Assembly: GCA_002343505.1 (NCBI GenBank) | Contig: DDQZ01000110.1 | Location: forward strand, 76,610 to 140,609 | Direction: 5' to 3' | DNA from: Verrucomicrobiaceae bacterium UBA2429 | Lineage (GTDB): Bacteria > Verrucomicrobiota > Verrucomicrobiia > Verrucomicrobiales > Verrucomicrobiaceae | Length of the DNA stretch: 64,000 bases | Shown: piece after piece, positions 1 to 12,700 of the stretch | Layout of the letters: every line of letters begins with the position of its first letter | How positions within the stretch are numbered: position 1 is the stretch's first letter | Translations under genes and position numbers: made by a program | Notes under the pieces: generated by a model | What the model was told of the DNA's origin: nothing | The model's input: the letters and a program-made list of their open reading frames with translations, nothing else | Databases searched by the model: none

Positions 1-234
1 CGGATTGACCTGGGGCGTGACTACGATCCCAAGCAGGAGCATGTGGCCACCTTTGTGGCGCGTGGGCCAAACCTGGAGTTCTGGATCGACGGGAAGCTCA
101 TTGCCACGCAACTCGACGAATCTCTTCCCGCCGGCTTCATGCAGGTGCAAGTTTACAATCCGAATGAAGCTGCTGAGCCGTTGTGGATCAAAAAAGTCGA
201 ATACGGCGTGCTCGATGTTGTGGTTAAGCCGTGA
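1..234 (+). CDS. C-terminal end of a kinase-associated beta-sandwich protein (5' truncated)
   Basis: The reading frame is open from the first base and ends at the TGA at 232-234, so only about 77 C-terminal residues are present. The end (FWIDGKLIATQLDESL ... KKVEYGVLDVVVKP) closely resembles the last repeat of the kinase just downstream (TWVNGRLVASHQDSDL ... QKVEYAVLKQP). It is probably the tail of a second, tandem paralogue of that Ser/Thr kinase. The fold looks like a LamG/concanavalin-type beta-sandwich (DUF1080-like). The kinase domain itself is outside the window, so its presence is inferred only from the neighbour. Confidence 0.7.
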   Translation, partial: RIDLGRDYDPKQEHVATFVARGPNLEFWIDGKLIATQLDESLPAGFMQVQVYNPNEAAEPLWIKKVEYGVLDVVVKP

Positions 235-291
235 TTTTCACCCCGGCCTTTCCAAGCGGCACTTTCTGCGCTTTTCTTTGGCGCATCCACG

Positions 292-3006
292 ATGCCGTCC
301 TCCCCGTCCAGTCCCGCAGCCTCCCCACATGATTGGGAGCCGCCCCTGCCTTCTTCGGTTGCCGCCATGCTGCCCGCTGGTGCCTACACGGTGGAGTCTT
401 TGATCGGCCATGGTGGCATGGGAGCCGTCTATAAAGGCACGCAGCTTCGCCTCAAGCGGCCCGTCGCCATCAAGATCATGCGTCAGGATGTGGAGGCGGA
501 CGCGGACTTCAGCGCGCGTTTTCTGCGCGAGGCGCACACGCTCGCGCGGCTCAGCCATCCGGGCATTGTCAATGTCATCGATTGCGGCAGGGACGGCGCG
601 GACCTCAGTTACATCATCATGGAGTTCGTGGATGGCACTGACCTCGCTGAACTCCTGCGCTCAGGCCCGCTGACCGAGGCGCGAGTGCTGGAGCTGCTGC
701 CGCAGATTTGTGACGCGCTCCAGTTTGCCCATGACAACGGCATCATCCATCGTGACATCAAGCCCTCGAACATCCTCATCGGCCGCAACGGGCGGGTGAA
801 GCTGGTGGACTTCGGCCTCGCACGGCCCGTGGAGCCGGGCAGCACGCTCCAGTCAGGCTCGCACGTCAGCTCAGGCACTCCCTTCTACGCCGCGCCGGAG
901 CAGCTCACTCCCGGTGCCGCGCTGGACCATCGCGCGGACATCTTCGCGCTCGGCGTGCTGCTCTACCAGATGCTCACAGGCCGCCTGCCGCGCGGCGCAT
1001 GGCAGCTTCCCTCACAAATCGCCGCCGTGAGCCGCAAGTGGGACGCCATCGTCGAGCGCGCCATGCAGCAGCGTACGGAGGACCGCCATGCCAGCGCCAG
1101 CCAGCTCCGTGCCGATGCGCTGGCGATCAGCACGGCAAGTGCAGCCGCGAGCGAGGCCAGTGCATCATCGCGCAAAAGTTTCCGCCTTCCCTTGATGGCG
1201 GGCGCTGCGCTTGTTGCACTTGTTATCGCTGGCTGGTCCACCCAAGACCTCTGGAAGCCTGGGGCCGCTGCGGAAAAAACATCGTCCGCAGTGCCAGCAC
1301 CCACCGCGCCAGCAGGATTGCCTCCGGTAGAGCTTCCCACCCCATCTCCTGCGGCCATTCGCATCTGGGACACCCCCGAGAAGATCGCGAAACGCTTCGG
1401 CACGGTGGAGGACGGGGTCTTGCACCTCAGCGATCTGGTGGGCGCGCATCATCTGCTCCCTGCACCGATCCGCGACGTCGCTTTCCGAACCAAACTGCGC
1501 ATGAACCCTGACATGCAGGAGGCATCGGTGGCCGTTCGCCTCATTCCCAGCGGCCAGCCCGATCAGGAAAGTCGCGGCTACTTCCTGGGTGCCAGCAACA
1601 ACGGCATCAGCCTGCAATACCGGCAGCACGGCGCAAACAAAGTCTTCGGCCAATGGCCGCTGCCGAGAGCGTTTGGACCAGACGAGTTCATGGCGCTGGA
1701 ACTCCGCGTGCAGGGCAACCGGCTGACCGCCCTGGCCGAGGGAAAGGTGCTCGGCACCGTCGAAACCAACGACTTGCCGGAGCCGGGCGGCCTCCAGGTC
1801 TTCGCCAAGGCCAACAGCCACTGGCGTGATTCCGAATACATCCCGCTGGGACCGGCGCCCACCTCGCCAGCAGGATTGCCCCCGGTAGAGCTTCCCACGC
1901 CGCTGCCCGCCGCAGTCCGCCTCTGGGATACGCCGGAGAAAGCACGCGCGATAGATGCTATTTGGGAGAATGAGGCCCTGCGCCTGGAAGCCAAGGCCGT
2001 CAAGCACATGACCACCCTGCTCCGTGATGTGCTCTTCCGGGCAAAAGTGCGCATGAACCCCGATGCGCTTCATCCCAACATCAACATTCGCGTCCATCGC
2101 CAGCCGGAAGTCGGCCAGGACGCCAGTTACACCGTGGTCATTGCCGATGGCGAAGTGCAGTTGCAAGTCCTCCCGCCTGGTCTGGGGCAAAAGCGGATTT
2201 CCCTCATCAAATGGCTGCTGCCCCGCGCCTATGGCCCCGAGGAGTGGGCCGCGCTGGAGGTGCGGGCCATCGGCGACCGCTTCACCGTGCTGATGGACGG
2301 ACAGGTGCTCGGCACCGTGGAAGACAGCCGTCTTTCCACGCCAGGGGGCCTGATGGTCTTCAGCAAAGCCAACGGCCACTTCCGCGACATCGAGTATGTG
2401 CCGCTGGGGCCAGAGCAGCAGGCACCGGGCACGGCCAAGCCCATGCGTATCATCCTGAAGGAACCGCCGCCGCCGCAACCCGCGCCCGCGCCCGCAGCCT
2501 GGGTGGATGTCACCTCCGCTGTGCAGACAGCCGTGGTGAATGCTGGCGCGGGCACCATCCGTGACGGACGGCTCCAGTTCACCCAAAAACACTATATGGC
2601 ACTCCCTGACGGACTCATTCATGAAGATGTCGCCGTGCGCATGAAGCTCCGTGGCAGCGGTGTGATCTCCCTGCGCTACATCCCAGAATACCGTAGCTAC
2701 CAGTCCGGCGTGGATCAGCATGGTGTTGGCCTGTGGTGCTGGGATGGTGGTTTGAGCAAGAGAGTGCTTTTCCACCAGACATGCCCCCTGCCGCCAGACT
2801 TTGTTCCCGCGCAGGACTACGAGCTGCTCATGGCCGTGCGCGGCGACCTCATCCAAACCTGGGTCAACGGCAGGCTCGTCGCCAGCCACCAGGACAGCGA
2901 CCTCAAGCAAGGCCGCATCGGCCTCTCCTTCACCGCCGCAGATGTCGGCTCCCCGCTGATGCCGAACCTCCAGAAGGTGGAATATGCCGTGCTGAAGCAG
3001 CCGTAG
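292..3006 (+). CDS. Membrane-bound Hanks-type Ser/Thr protein kinase with C-terminal beta-sandwich repeats
   Basis: This 904-residue protein is a eukaryotic-like Ser/Thr kinase. The kinase domain (about residues 32-275) has the glycine loop GHGGMG at 39-44, the ATP lysine K61 (AIK), the alpha-C glutamate near E80, the catalytic HRD at 153-155 and the DFG at 173-175, so it should be active. A single membrane segment follows at about 299-316, after which come Pro/Ala-rich linkers and three sandwich-like repeats (about 343-520, 530-715 and 730-904), presumably outside the membrane. Repeats 1 and 2 share the stretch AGLPPVELPTP and lie 186 residues apart. It is flanked by the tail of a probable paralogue and by a LuxR-type gene. 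The kinase call is firm; the sensed ligand is unknown. Confidence 0.93.
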   Translation: MPSSPSSPAASPHDWEPPLPSSVAAMLPAGAYTVESLIGHGGMGAVYKGTQLRLKRPVAIKIMRQDVEADADFSARFLREAHTLARLSHPGIVNVIDCGRDGADLSYIIMEFVDGTDLAELLRSGPLTEARVLELLPQICDALQFAHDNGIIHRDIKPSNILIGRNGRVKLVDFGLARPVEPGSTLQSGSHVSSGTPFYAAPEQLTPGAALDHRADIFALGVLLYQMLTGRLPRGAWQLPSQIAAVSRKWDAIVERAMQQRTEDRHASASQLRADALAISTASAAASEASASSRKSFRLPLMAGAALVALVIAGWSTQDLWKPGAAAEKTSSAVPAPTAPAGLPPVELPTPSPAAIRIWDTPEKIAKRFGTVEDGVLHLSDLVGAHHLLPAPIRDVAFRTKLRMNPDMQEASVAVRLIPSGQPDQESRGYFLGASNNGISLQYRQHGANKVFGQWPLPRAFGPDEFMALELRVQGNRLTALAEGKVLGTVETNDLPEPGGLQVFAKANSHWRDSEYIPLGPAPTSPAGLPPVELPTPLPAAVRLWDTPEKARAIDAIWENEALRLEAKAVKHMTTLLRDVLFRAKVRMNPDALHPNINIRVHRQPEVGQDASYTVVIADGEVQLQVLPPGLGQKRISLIKWLLPRAYGPEEWAALEVRAIGDRFTVLMDGQVLGTVEDSRLSTPGGLMVFSKANGHFRDIEYVPLGPEQQAPGTAKPMRIILKEPPPPQPAPAPAAWVDVTSAVQTAVVNAGAGTIRDGRLQFTQKHYMALPDGLIHEDVAVRMKLRGSGVISLRYIPEYRSYQSGVDQHGVGLWCWDGGLSKRVLFHQTCPLPPDFVPAQDYELLMAVRGDLIQTWVNGRLVASHQDSDLKQGRIGLSFTAADVGSPLMPNLQKVEYAVLKQP
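1307..1898 (+). repeat. Pair of 34-bp direct repeats marking duplicated kinase modules
   Basis: The 34-base segments at 1307-1340 and 1865-1898 differ at one visible position and are 558 bases (186 codons) apart in the same frame. They mark the starts of two tandem extracytoplasmic modules of the kinase and suggest internal duplication. Confidence 0.75.
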
Positions 3007-3107
3007 CGGAGTGGGAGGTGAATCCTCCAGGATTCCGGGCCTGTGAAAAAAAACTTCACGCCGCCTGTAATCGGCGCGGGGAAGTCTCGAAGAAGCGCGA
3101 TGAAAAC

Positions 3108-3521
3108 ATGTCATCGCGCCCACATCTCAATGGCAACGCCGCCCCACGGCCACCCACCCATTCGGGTAGTGGTGCGCTGTTTCCAGACCGCTTATGGGCG
3201 CGGATGGACAGCACCGGCGGATGCCACGAGCAGGAAAATGATGAAGCCATAGGCATTCTCGCCGCCGAACTGCGCCTCACGCAGCGGCAGGCCGAGGTGC
3301 TGCACTGGGTGGCGGAGGGAAAGACCAATGACGAGATCGCCACCATCCTGGATTTTTCCGTGAACACGGTGAAGTCGCACCTGAAGGACATCTTCCAGCG
3401 TCTCGGCATCCACAGCCGCACCGCCGCCGCCGCCTGCGCCTACCGCGCCCACATCCGCCATGCGAACGGCCACAGCACCCTACCCGGACGGGTAATACTG
3501 GAAAAAGAACCTTCCCGATAA
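3108..3521 (+). CDS. Small LuxR/GerE-type helix-turn-helix regulator without receiver domain
   Basis: The 137-residue product has a LuxR-type DNA-binding domain in its second half: LTQRQAEVLHWVAEGKTN, then EIATILDFSVNTVKSHLKDI and FQRLGIHSRTAA. This is the classic GerE four-helix pattern with the recognition helix around SVNTVKSHLK. There is no receiver, PAS or autoinducer domain; the first 45 or so residues look disordered. The ATG at 3108 was chosen because upstream codons overlap the kinase gene; an in-frame ATG at 3204 is the alternative. It starts about 100 bases after the kinase gene on the same strand, so it could be a transcriptional output of kinase signalling, but that is inference. 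Confidence 0.75.
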   Translation: MSSRPHLNGNAAPRPPTHSGSGALFPDRLWARMDSTGGCHEQENDEAIGILAAELRLTQRQAEVLHWVAEGKTNDEIATILDFSVNTVKSHLKDIFQRLGIHSRTAAAACAYRAHIRHANGHSTLPGRVILEKEPSR

Positions 3522-3752
3522 CCTCGCCACAAATCCAGGAAAAACGCGCCGCCCCCTTATGCACCCTGTAATCACGAGCACCAACGAAGGAATTGCCGCA
3601 AAACAAAGCGCACTCTCCATCGCCGGACTCCCGGTCTTTCGGCCAGCAACAGCACCCTGGAACGCTGGCGCTAACCCTTACGCTCACAACACCCGTCACG
3701 GACTCATCACCTCTGCTCCCGTCTCTCCCTCACCCTCCGCCCACCACATGCC

Positions 3753-6700
3753 ATGAAAACACCTGCACCTCCTCGCGTCGTCCTCGCCGCCACGCTCCAA
3801 CTCGTAGCCGCGCTCGCCAGAGCGTGGGCATTGCTTATCCTCGCAGCACCTGCTGTTTCAGCCAACTGGAACGCTGGTGCGGACATGGCGGCCATTGAGC
3901 GGCCCAACGGAGCCCAGGAACTTGCCAACCCCAATGGACAGTGGAGCTACGGCGTCAAAACCGGTGCCACTGCCGTGGCGATGACGCTCTACACGCCCGC
4001 TCAGCATTACAATAGCGCTTATACGGCCAACCAGGATGGCTACGACAACGGGGATGGACATGTTTTACTGCACCTTGGACCCACGGTCTATGCCCCCTAC
4101 AGCATCCCCATTCAGCCGCTGGAGATGCACTGGCATCCCTCCGTCAATGCCAGCCTGTTCACCACCTTGCGGTGGACGGCACCCGCAGCAGGCACTTACT
4201 ACGTCAGTGCGTATTGGAAAGACATCAACCACAGCGGTGGCAATGGTGCCACCGCTCATCTGGTGGTGAATGGCACGCAAGTCTTCGGCCAGACCTTCCA
4301 AAACACGGTCAGCGCCGTGGTGAGAAATCAGCAAATCACGCTCAATGCCGGGGATACGGTCGATTTTGCCCTGGGAAACAACGGCGAGTGGGGTGGGGAC
4401 GGCACCAGCTTCAATGCCTTTGTCAGCACCTCACCACTCAATGTGGTGGCGCACTACCGTTTCGAGAATGGTCCTGATGCGGGCGCTGTCAGCTCCATCA
4501 CCGACAGCAGCCAGCATCAGCTCCACGGCACTTCTTCGGGTGCGATGTTTTACCGCGCCAACACGGGAACGCACTCCGCCATGGGTGCCTTCTCATTGGA
4601 TGCAGTGGGTGATAGTGACTTCGGGCAAGTGGCGGACAACCCGCTGCTGCACCAGCAGGGAGACTGGACGGCGGAGTTCTTTTTCAAACTGGATGAGCCT
4701 TACGAGCAGTATGGCAATGAGGGCGGTGTGGTGATGATGCTTTCCAAGCTGAATCAAACAGAGGGGAGCAATTTTCAGGCGGGCTTTGCCATCGCTTTGA
4801 ACCCCAACACGGGCCGGCTTGAAGTGGCCTGCAGCTTAACCAGCAGTTCTGGGATAGGAGTGGCAAGCACCACGGACATTCGGAGCAGTCCGCAGCAATG
4901 GCACCATGTGGCCGCTGTCATGGACAGGGATGTCTCCGGCACGACGGATCAACTCTCCATCTACGTGGACGGCCTGCTGGAGGGGGCCATCCAGGGCGAC
5001 TGGGGCGCTCTCTACTACGGCAATCAGCCTCTCTTCATCGGTGCGGGGAACTTTCTCATGCCTACCTACCGGCGGAACTTTGATGGGCACATTGATGAAG
5101 TGCGCATCTCCGCCTCAGCGCTGACGCCCCCGGAGTTTCTGGCTCCCGCATCCGTCTCTACCATCACCCATCACACTTCCACCTGGAACAGCACCACCGG
5201 CAACTGGACGGACACCAGCAAGTGGTCCACACCCACCGCATTTGGCACCTTCCCCAACAATGGCAACCCCATCCCCACCTACGATGCCATCCAGAACGGC
5301 GGCGTATTGACGGTAAACCAGGACATCACCGTTCTAAAGTTCACGATGAATGGCGGCACGCTCAACGGCCCGGGCTCCCTCACTGTGGACGGAGCGGGCG
5401 TCTGGGCTCCTGGAGCTACCATCAGCGGAGACAGTGTGGCGACGGATCAGATTACTTTCAACAACACGCTGACGCTCAGCGGCACTGATGTGGATCGTAC
5501 TCTGACCAGCCGCACGATGAATACGGCGGGCACCACCACTTGGAGCGCCACCCGTGGTTCCACCAAGAACTTTGGCATTATCAACAACAGTGGCACATGG
5601 AATGCCACTAGCGACGGTCAGATTATGAGCCAAAGCGGAACCTTCAACAACCTTTCAGGTGCCTCTTTCAACAAACCTTCAGGAAGCTCCACGCAGATCT
5701 CCCAGCCATTCAACAATCTGGCCGGGGCCTCTGTGAATGCCACAGGCGGAACTCTGATATTGCAAGCTGGCGGCACACAGGCAGGCTCGTTCCATGTAGG
5801 GTCCGGCGCTGCGCTGCAACTGATGGGCGGTCACGCCCTCAATGCAGGTGTCTCCTTCAATGGCGAGGGCACCTTGCACATCGGTGGCACCACAGGAGGC
5901 TCTGCCACTACTGCCAACACGGAAGTCGCCTTCCCTATCTCTCTAACTGTTAATCTTGTGGATAGATCGAGCGGAACCAACAGGCTCGATGGCGCGGGAG
6001 CCATCACCGTGGATGGCCCGTTTATCTGGAACAACAACAATGTGATCGGAGGCGCGAGCACAGCTGAGGAAATCACTTTCAACAACACTCTGACCATCAC
6101 CGGCCCCGTGTCGGGAGGATCCACCCACACCCACAACAAGCGCACGATGTACACGACGGCGACGACCAACTGGACCGCCTCTGACAACTTCCTGGACAAC
6201 TACGGCATCATCAACAACAGCGGCACTTGGAATGCAACGAGCCGCCAATTCATGAGGGGCGACGGGGGGCAGTTCAAGAATCTCGCCAACGGAGTATTCA
6301 ACAAATCCGGCGCGAACATCACCTACTTTCAGCAGCCTTTTGTCAACGCTGGGATCGTGAACGTGAACAGTGGCGCGCTCCAGTTTCAAATTGGGGGTTC
6401 TTACACCCAGACAGCAGGAGCACTGGTGCTGGGTGGCGGCAGTGTGAATGCCGGCACACTTAGCATCCAGGGTGGAAAAGTGCAGGGCGGTGGCACCATC
6501 ACGGGCGCGGTGAACATGAGCAGCGGGACCAGCATGGAGCCGGGGATAGGCACCACGACGGGCATCCTCAATATCTCCGATAACTTGAACTTGAGCGGCG
6601 GCTCGAAGCTGAGTTTTGACATCGGTGGCACCCTGCCTGGCACGGGGCATGACCAGATCAACGAGGGCGGAGCCTCTGCGCTGAATGTGGGGAATGTCAC

Positions 6701-9700
6701 GCTGGAAGTGAAGCTGCTGAATGGATTCCTGCCCGCCATTGGCGAGACGATCACCGTGGTGCAGGCATCCACCTCGGCCATCACGGGCAGTTTTGACAAC
6801 GTGCTGAACGGAGCGCGGTTGGCTATTGCCGGGACACCCTACTCCTGCCAAGTCAACTACGGCACCAACACCGCCTTCTCAGCAGATGGTGGCAACCGCA
6901 AAGTGATCCTCTCTCACTTTGCCACCACGCCCGCCAGCCTGACGCTGGATGACAACCAGATCGTGGAGAACGCCCCCGCTCCCAGGACGGTGGGTCTGCT
7001 CGGCGCCACTGATCCAAACTCCAACGAGACGTTTACCTTTGAGCTGACCACGGTGAGCGGACTGGACACCACTGATGACGATAACGATCGGTTCGAGATC
7101 GTGGGAGGGAATCAACTCCAGGCCAAAAGCAGCACGCTCCTCGATTTCGAACTCAAGACCTCATACAAAGTGCGGCTGCGGGTGAGAAATAGCGGTGGTG
7201 GTTTCCTGGAACAGCCATTCACCATCCAGGTGCTGGATGTGCCCGCGCCCACCTCGCTGGCGCTCTCCGACAGCAGCATCTTTGAGAATCAGGACATCAA
7301 CACCGCCGTGGGCACCTTCAGTGCCACCGACCCGACACCGGGAACGTCCTTTACCTATCAATTCATCATCGGCACGGGCAGCACTGACAACAACAAGTTC
7401 AACATCAACGGCAATGAACTGCGCTCCAGCCAGGTGTTTGATTCCGAGAGCACGCCAGGTCCCTTCACGGTGCGCGTGGTGGTTACGAACTCTGGCGGTG
7501 AGGGAATGTCAGTGGCGTTTCCCATCACGCTGTTAAATCAGGGGCCCTCGAACCTCGCGCTCTCGCAGTCTTCGATCCTGGAAGGCCGACCCATCGGCTC
7601 CACGGTGGGCGCGTTCTCCACCACGGTCGTTCCCGCTGGCACGGAGGTGACATACTCCCTCGTCAGCGGCACTGGCAGTACGCACAACGCTCAGTTCACC
7701 ATTGATGGCACCTCGCTCAAGACCGCCGTGGCGCCCAACTTCGCCGCTGGTGCCACCCGCAGCATCCGCGTCCGCGCCACCGGCCCGGGTACGGAGACGG
7801 TGGATCAAGTCTTCACCATCACCATCATCAATGCCGGTCCGCCCACGGACATCGCCCTCAGCAACAGCAGCATCGCGGAGAATCAGCCGGTCATCCCCAC
7901 CAATCCCGTGGTCGGCACCCTCAGCGCCACGGACCCCGATCCCGAGGCCACCTTCACCTTCATGCTGGTGGACACGCCCAGCTTCCCTGACAACGCCCGC
8001 TTCAACCTCAGCGGCACCGGCGGAGCCACGCTGCGCAGCAGCCAGACCTTCGACAAGGAAGATCCCGTCGTGGCGGATCGCGGCCCTTTCAGCATCCGTG
8101 TGCGCGTGACCAATGGTGCGAACAAGTCCTATGACGAGACGCTGACCATCACGGTGCAGGATGTGGCTGGACCCTCGGCCATTGCTTTGACTCCCTCTTC
8201 CATCACCGAGGGGTCTGCTGGCAGAACCGTGGGCACGCTGTCCGCCACGCTGGCACCTAGCGGAGCAGTGATCACCGACTGGGCCCTGGTTTCCGGAGGG
8301 CCGGACAATGGGCTATTCATGCTGGATGGTGCCACGGTCAAAACGGCCGCCGCGCTCCCCGCTTCTCCGGCCACCCGCACGATCCGCGTGCAGGCCACGG
8401 ATGCCAACGGGGAGTTTTTTGCCCAGGACCTCGCGATTGACGTCATTGATGTGGAGATCACCGACATCCTGCTGGCAGCGGCATCGGTCAGGGAGCGGCT
8501 TCCCGAAGGCACTGAGGTGGGCCTGCTCACCGCCGTGGCCACGCAGGAGGGGCTGCCGGCCACGTTTGAGCTGGCGGCCGGAGACGGGGATGACGACAAC
8601 CTGCTCTTTGCCATCAATGACAGTGTGCTGGTGACGGCGGAGGAACTGGACCAGGAGGACCAGGCCATGCGCACGGTGCGCGTGCGCGCCACCGTCAGCG
8701 GCAACACCTTTGAGAAGGCATTCGAGATCCAAATCCTGGACAATGATCCCAACCTGGTGCTGGAGCACCCCGAGGGCGTGGTGCTGGCTGTCTTCCCTGC
8801 GGGGGATGCGGTGCAGTTCCCGGTGACGGAGGCGGGGCAGACCTCGGAGCCGAAGGTGTTCACCATCCGTAATACCGGCACGGGACCGCTGACGGACATT
8901 GAGGTTCCGCCGATGTCTCAGTTTACGGTGGATGTGTCCGGCATGGCGGAGGAAATCGCGCCTGGGGAGACGACGACTTTCACCGTCAGATTCAGCCCGC
9001 AGACTCCGGCGGCCACCACCGGCCCCGAGAGCGCGGTGGGCGAGAACATGCTGATCCTCAGCAATGACCCTGACAGCGGCACGGGCGGGGATGAGTTCAG
9101 CCTGAGCGGCCGCGCGATGACGGCAGCTACCCTGGCCATCGAACAGCCGGCAGGCACCGTGATCAACGACGGCAGCAGCCGCTACTTTGGTCTGGGCTTG
9201 ATCGGCGCGGATGGCGCGCCGCGCACCTTCACTCTAACCAACTCCGGCGAGGCGCCTGTGCGGGATTTGGCAGTCTCGCTGCTGGGCGCGGATGAGGAGT
9301 CCTTCGCGCTGGATGACACAGGCGTGCCTGAAATGCTGGAAGGTGGTGACAACACCAGCTTCACGGTGCTCATGCATCCGTTGGAGGAGGGTGTCCTCTC
9401 TGCCACATTGCGCATTTTCTCCGAGACCTTCGGAGACAAGGACATTACTCTCACGGGTGAGGGTTTGACCCCAATACAGATCGCCCATCAAGCCTATGTG
9501 AAGGCGAGCAACACTGGCGCGGGAGATATGTTTGGCAACACGGTGGCGGTGGATGGAGAGACGGTGGTGATTGGTGCCCCATCAGAAGACAGCGATGCAC
9601 GCGGAATCAATGGCAGTCAGGATAATAACAATGCTGAGAACTCAGGGGCGGTCTATGTGCTGATACGGACGGGTGGTGAGTGGGTGCAGCAGGCCTATCT

Positions 9701-12700
9701 GAAGGCTTCCAACTCCGATGCTCAGGACCGCTTTGGAGAGAGCGTGGCCATTGACGGCGATACCATCGTGGTAGGTGCCACTGGAGAAGGCAGCACTGCC
9801 GCTGGGGTCAATGGCAATCAAGCCTTGAACAACCTGGCGAACGTTGGTGCCGCCTATGTATTTGTGCGTGAGAACGGGCAGTGGACCCAGCAGGCTTACT
9901 TGAAGTCGTCGGTTCCTTCTGCCTCCGATCTATTTGGCAAATCTGTCGCCTTGTCAGGGGACACGATTTGCGTTAGTGCGCCCCTGGATGGAATTGAAGG
10001 GCCGGCTGCAGGTGCCGCCTTCGTTTTTACCCGTGAAAGCTCCACCTGGAGCCAGGAAGCAGTGTTGACTGCTGGGTCGGATGCCTACCTTGCCACAAGT
10101 TTTGGAGATGCAGTAGCCTTGTCTGGAAATGTCATAGCAGCAAGCCATGACTCGAGTAATGGAATGACATCGGGTGCCTGCATTTTCAGACGCAATGGCA
10201 CAAACTGGACGAAAGAAACACGACTAGTTTCACCGAGTGCAAAGGGTGGCTTTGGCCATTCCCTGGCGCTGTCTGGAGGCACAGTGGTCGTTGGTCACCT
10301 GTTTGGCTCATCTGCGGAAGTTTTTGTTTATCAAGGCGTCGCATGGACCCACGAGGCGACATTGGCGGCACGAAATACGGAATTAGGTGATGCTTTTGGT
10401 GACAGTGTGGCAATTCAGGGCGACTTGATTGCAGTGTCAGCACCACACGAGCGGGGCTCAGGCTCTGGAGTGAATCCTCCCAACGATAACGAGACTGCTA
10501 CTGCCGGGGCAGTTTACCTATTTCGCCGGTCTGCATCTGCCATCAATCCCTTAGCTTCAGCATCGTGGGCTGAAATTGCCTATCTCAAAGCGTCCAATTC
10601 AGGCGAAGGGGATTTATTTGGGATTGGAAGGTTCAACGGCGGGATGCTTCCGGCGTTGGCATTGTCCGAAAAATTTATCGTGGCTGGTGCGAGCCTGGAG
10701 GACAGCGCCGCCACCGGAGTGGATGGCGATGGCAGTGACAACAGCGCGCCGAACGCTGGGGCGGCGTATGTGTTCGCTCTCGAGTCACGGGCGATCCAGG
10801 TGTATGCGGGAGCCGAACTAACAGCAGACCGCGTGTATAGCGGCCAGGCCGCGCCGGTGGACCTGGGCGGCTCGCCGCCGGCGGTGCCGCTGACGCGCAC
10901 CTTCACCATCCTCAATGACGGGCTGCTGCCGCTGGACATCAGCGCGGTCCATGTGAGCGGGGACTTCTTCGTGGTGGATCAGGGTGATCCGGCGCTGCCG
11001 GGCTTTGGCGCCATGCAGTTCACGGTGCAGAACGAGCCCGGCACTTCCGGGCCGCTGAATGGCACGGTGCAGATCGAAAGCGACGACCCGGACCTGCCGC
11101 TTTTCACCTTCACCCTCGCAGGACTGGTGGGCGATGCGCCGCCCACGGAGATCGCCATCGAACAACCAGAGGGCGCGAACCTGACCGACGGCGCGAGCAC
11201 GGTGAACTACGGCGCGCTGACCTACAGCCGCACCGCCGCGCGCGCCTTCACCGTGCGCAACCTGGGCACCCAGCCGCTCTACATCGGAGCAATCACGATC
11301 ACGGGAGCTGACATGGCGGACTTTGCCGCCGGGCCGCCGGGGCAGTCCGAGGTGCAGCCTGGGCAGGCGACGAGCTTCATGGTGACCTTTGATCCAACAG
11401 GCACGGTGGGCGGCAGCAGGACGGCGGTGCTGCATGTGTTCAGCAATGACACCGACGAGGGTTCCTTTGACATCACCCTGACCGGAACCGTGCAGGTGCC
11501 TGACATTGAGGTGACCGGCGGGACGATCATCGGCGGCGCGCCCGCCCTGGACTACGGCACGGTGGTCTTTGGCCCGGGCAAGCCGGGGAAGGATCTCGCG
11601 ATAGGCGTGTTCAATGCGGGCCAGGGGTTGCTGGAGGACTTCAGCTTCAGCATCGAGGGGGTCCACGCGTCTGATTTCAGCATCATCAACAGCGCCATTT
11701 TCACCAGTTTCGGGGGTGCGGCGCAGTTGGCGGTGCGCTTCCTGCCGCAGGAGGAGGGGCCGCGCAGCGCGTTGCTGCGGGTGGGGAGCAATGATCCCGA
11801 TGAAAACCCGCTGCTCATCAACCTGGCCGGCAACGGCAATGCTCTGCCGGTGATCACCCAGCAGCCGCAGTCCGCGCTGGCCTTCACGGGCGAGTCCGTG
11901 ACCTTCACCGCCGCCGCCACGGGCAGCGGGCTGACCTACCAGTGGCTGAAGGACGGGATTCCCTTCGGCAGCGCCACCCCCAGCCTGACGATTCCCAACG
12001 TGCTCGCCACCTCCAAAGGCACCTATTCCTGCCGGGTGAGCAACTCCGCCGGAGTCACTTTTTCCAGCGCGGCGCATTTGGCGGTGATGGCTTCCTCACC
12101 AGCCCCATTTCCAGTTCAGGCCAATGAAGACACGACCAATATTCTCTCAATGGCATCCGTCTCGCCTCCTGCCCAGACGAAAATCCTCTACCACTGGCAG
12201 AAAGACGGGGCTGACCTCAGCGATGGCGGCACAGCGCCAGTGATCTCAGGCGCCTTCACCAGAAGTCTGCGTCTCACAGGCGTCAAGCCGGCAAGCTCCG
12301 GCACTTACACCTGCAAGGTGACACTCATTTCGTCGAACGGAGGCGGCAATTTGACCCGTGTGGGCCGGACCATTGTGCTCACAGTGGGTGCCAAGCCCGT
12401 GATCGCCGCCGGGGGGCCTTTTGAGTGGGGAGCGGCCACGCCGGTTTCTGATGTGATCACTGTCACTCAGAATCCAGGCGATATTCGCTATTCCGGTCAT
12501 CCGACAGGTGTTCGCCTCAGCCTTACTGGTGCCGGACAACTTACGTTCCAGGGCAAACCCACGCGCATAGGCAGCGGTACCATCACCGTGACCGCCAGCA
12601 ACGCCGCGGGCACCAGTCTGCCACAGACCTTCAACTACACCGTCGCCGCGCTGCCTGCCAATGTGGTGGGCACCTTCGATGGGCTGGTGGACCGCAGCTC

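Noticed and set aside
3020..3035. GAATCC-TCCA-GGATTC hairpin after the kinase gene as a terminator
   Set aside because: The 6-bp stem is short and has no T-run; chance occurrence cannot be excluded.
1165..3123. 652-codon antisense frame under the kinase gene
   Set aside because: Composition is typical of a high-GC antisense shadow; the sense strand has a clear kinase with continuous motifs.
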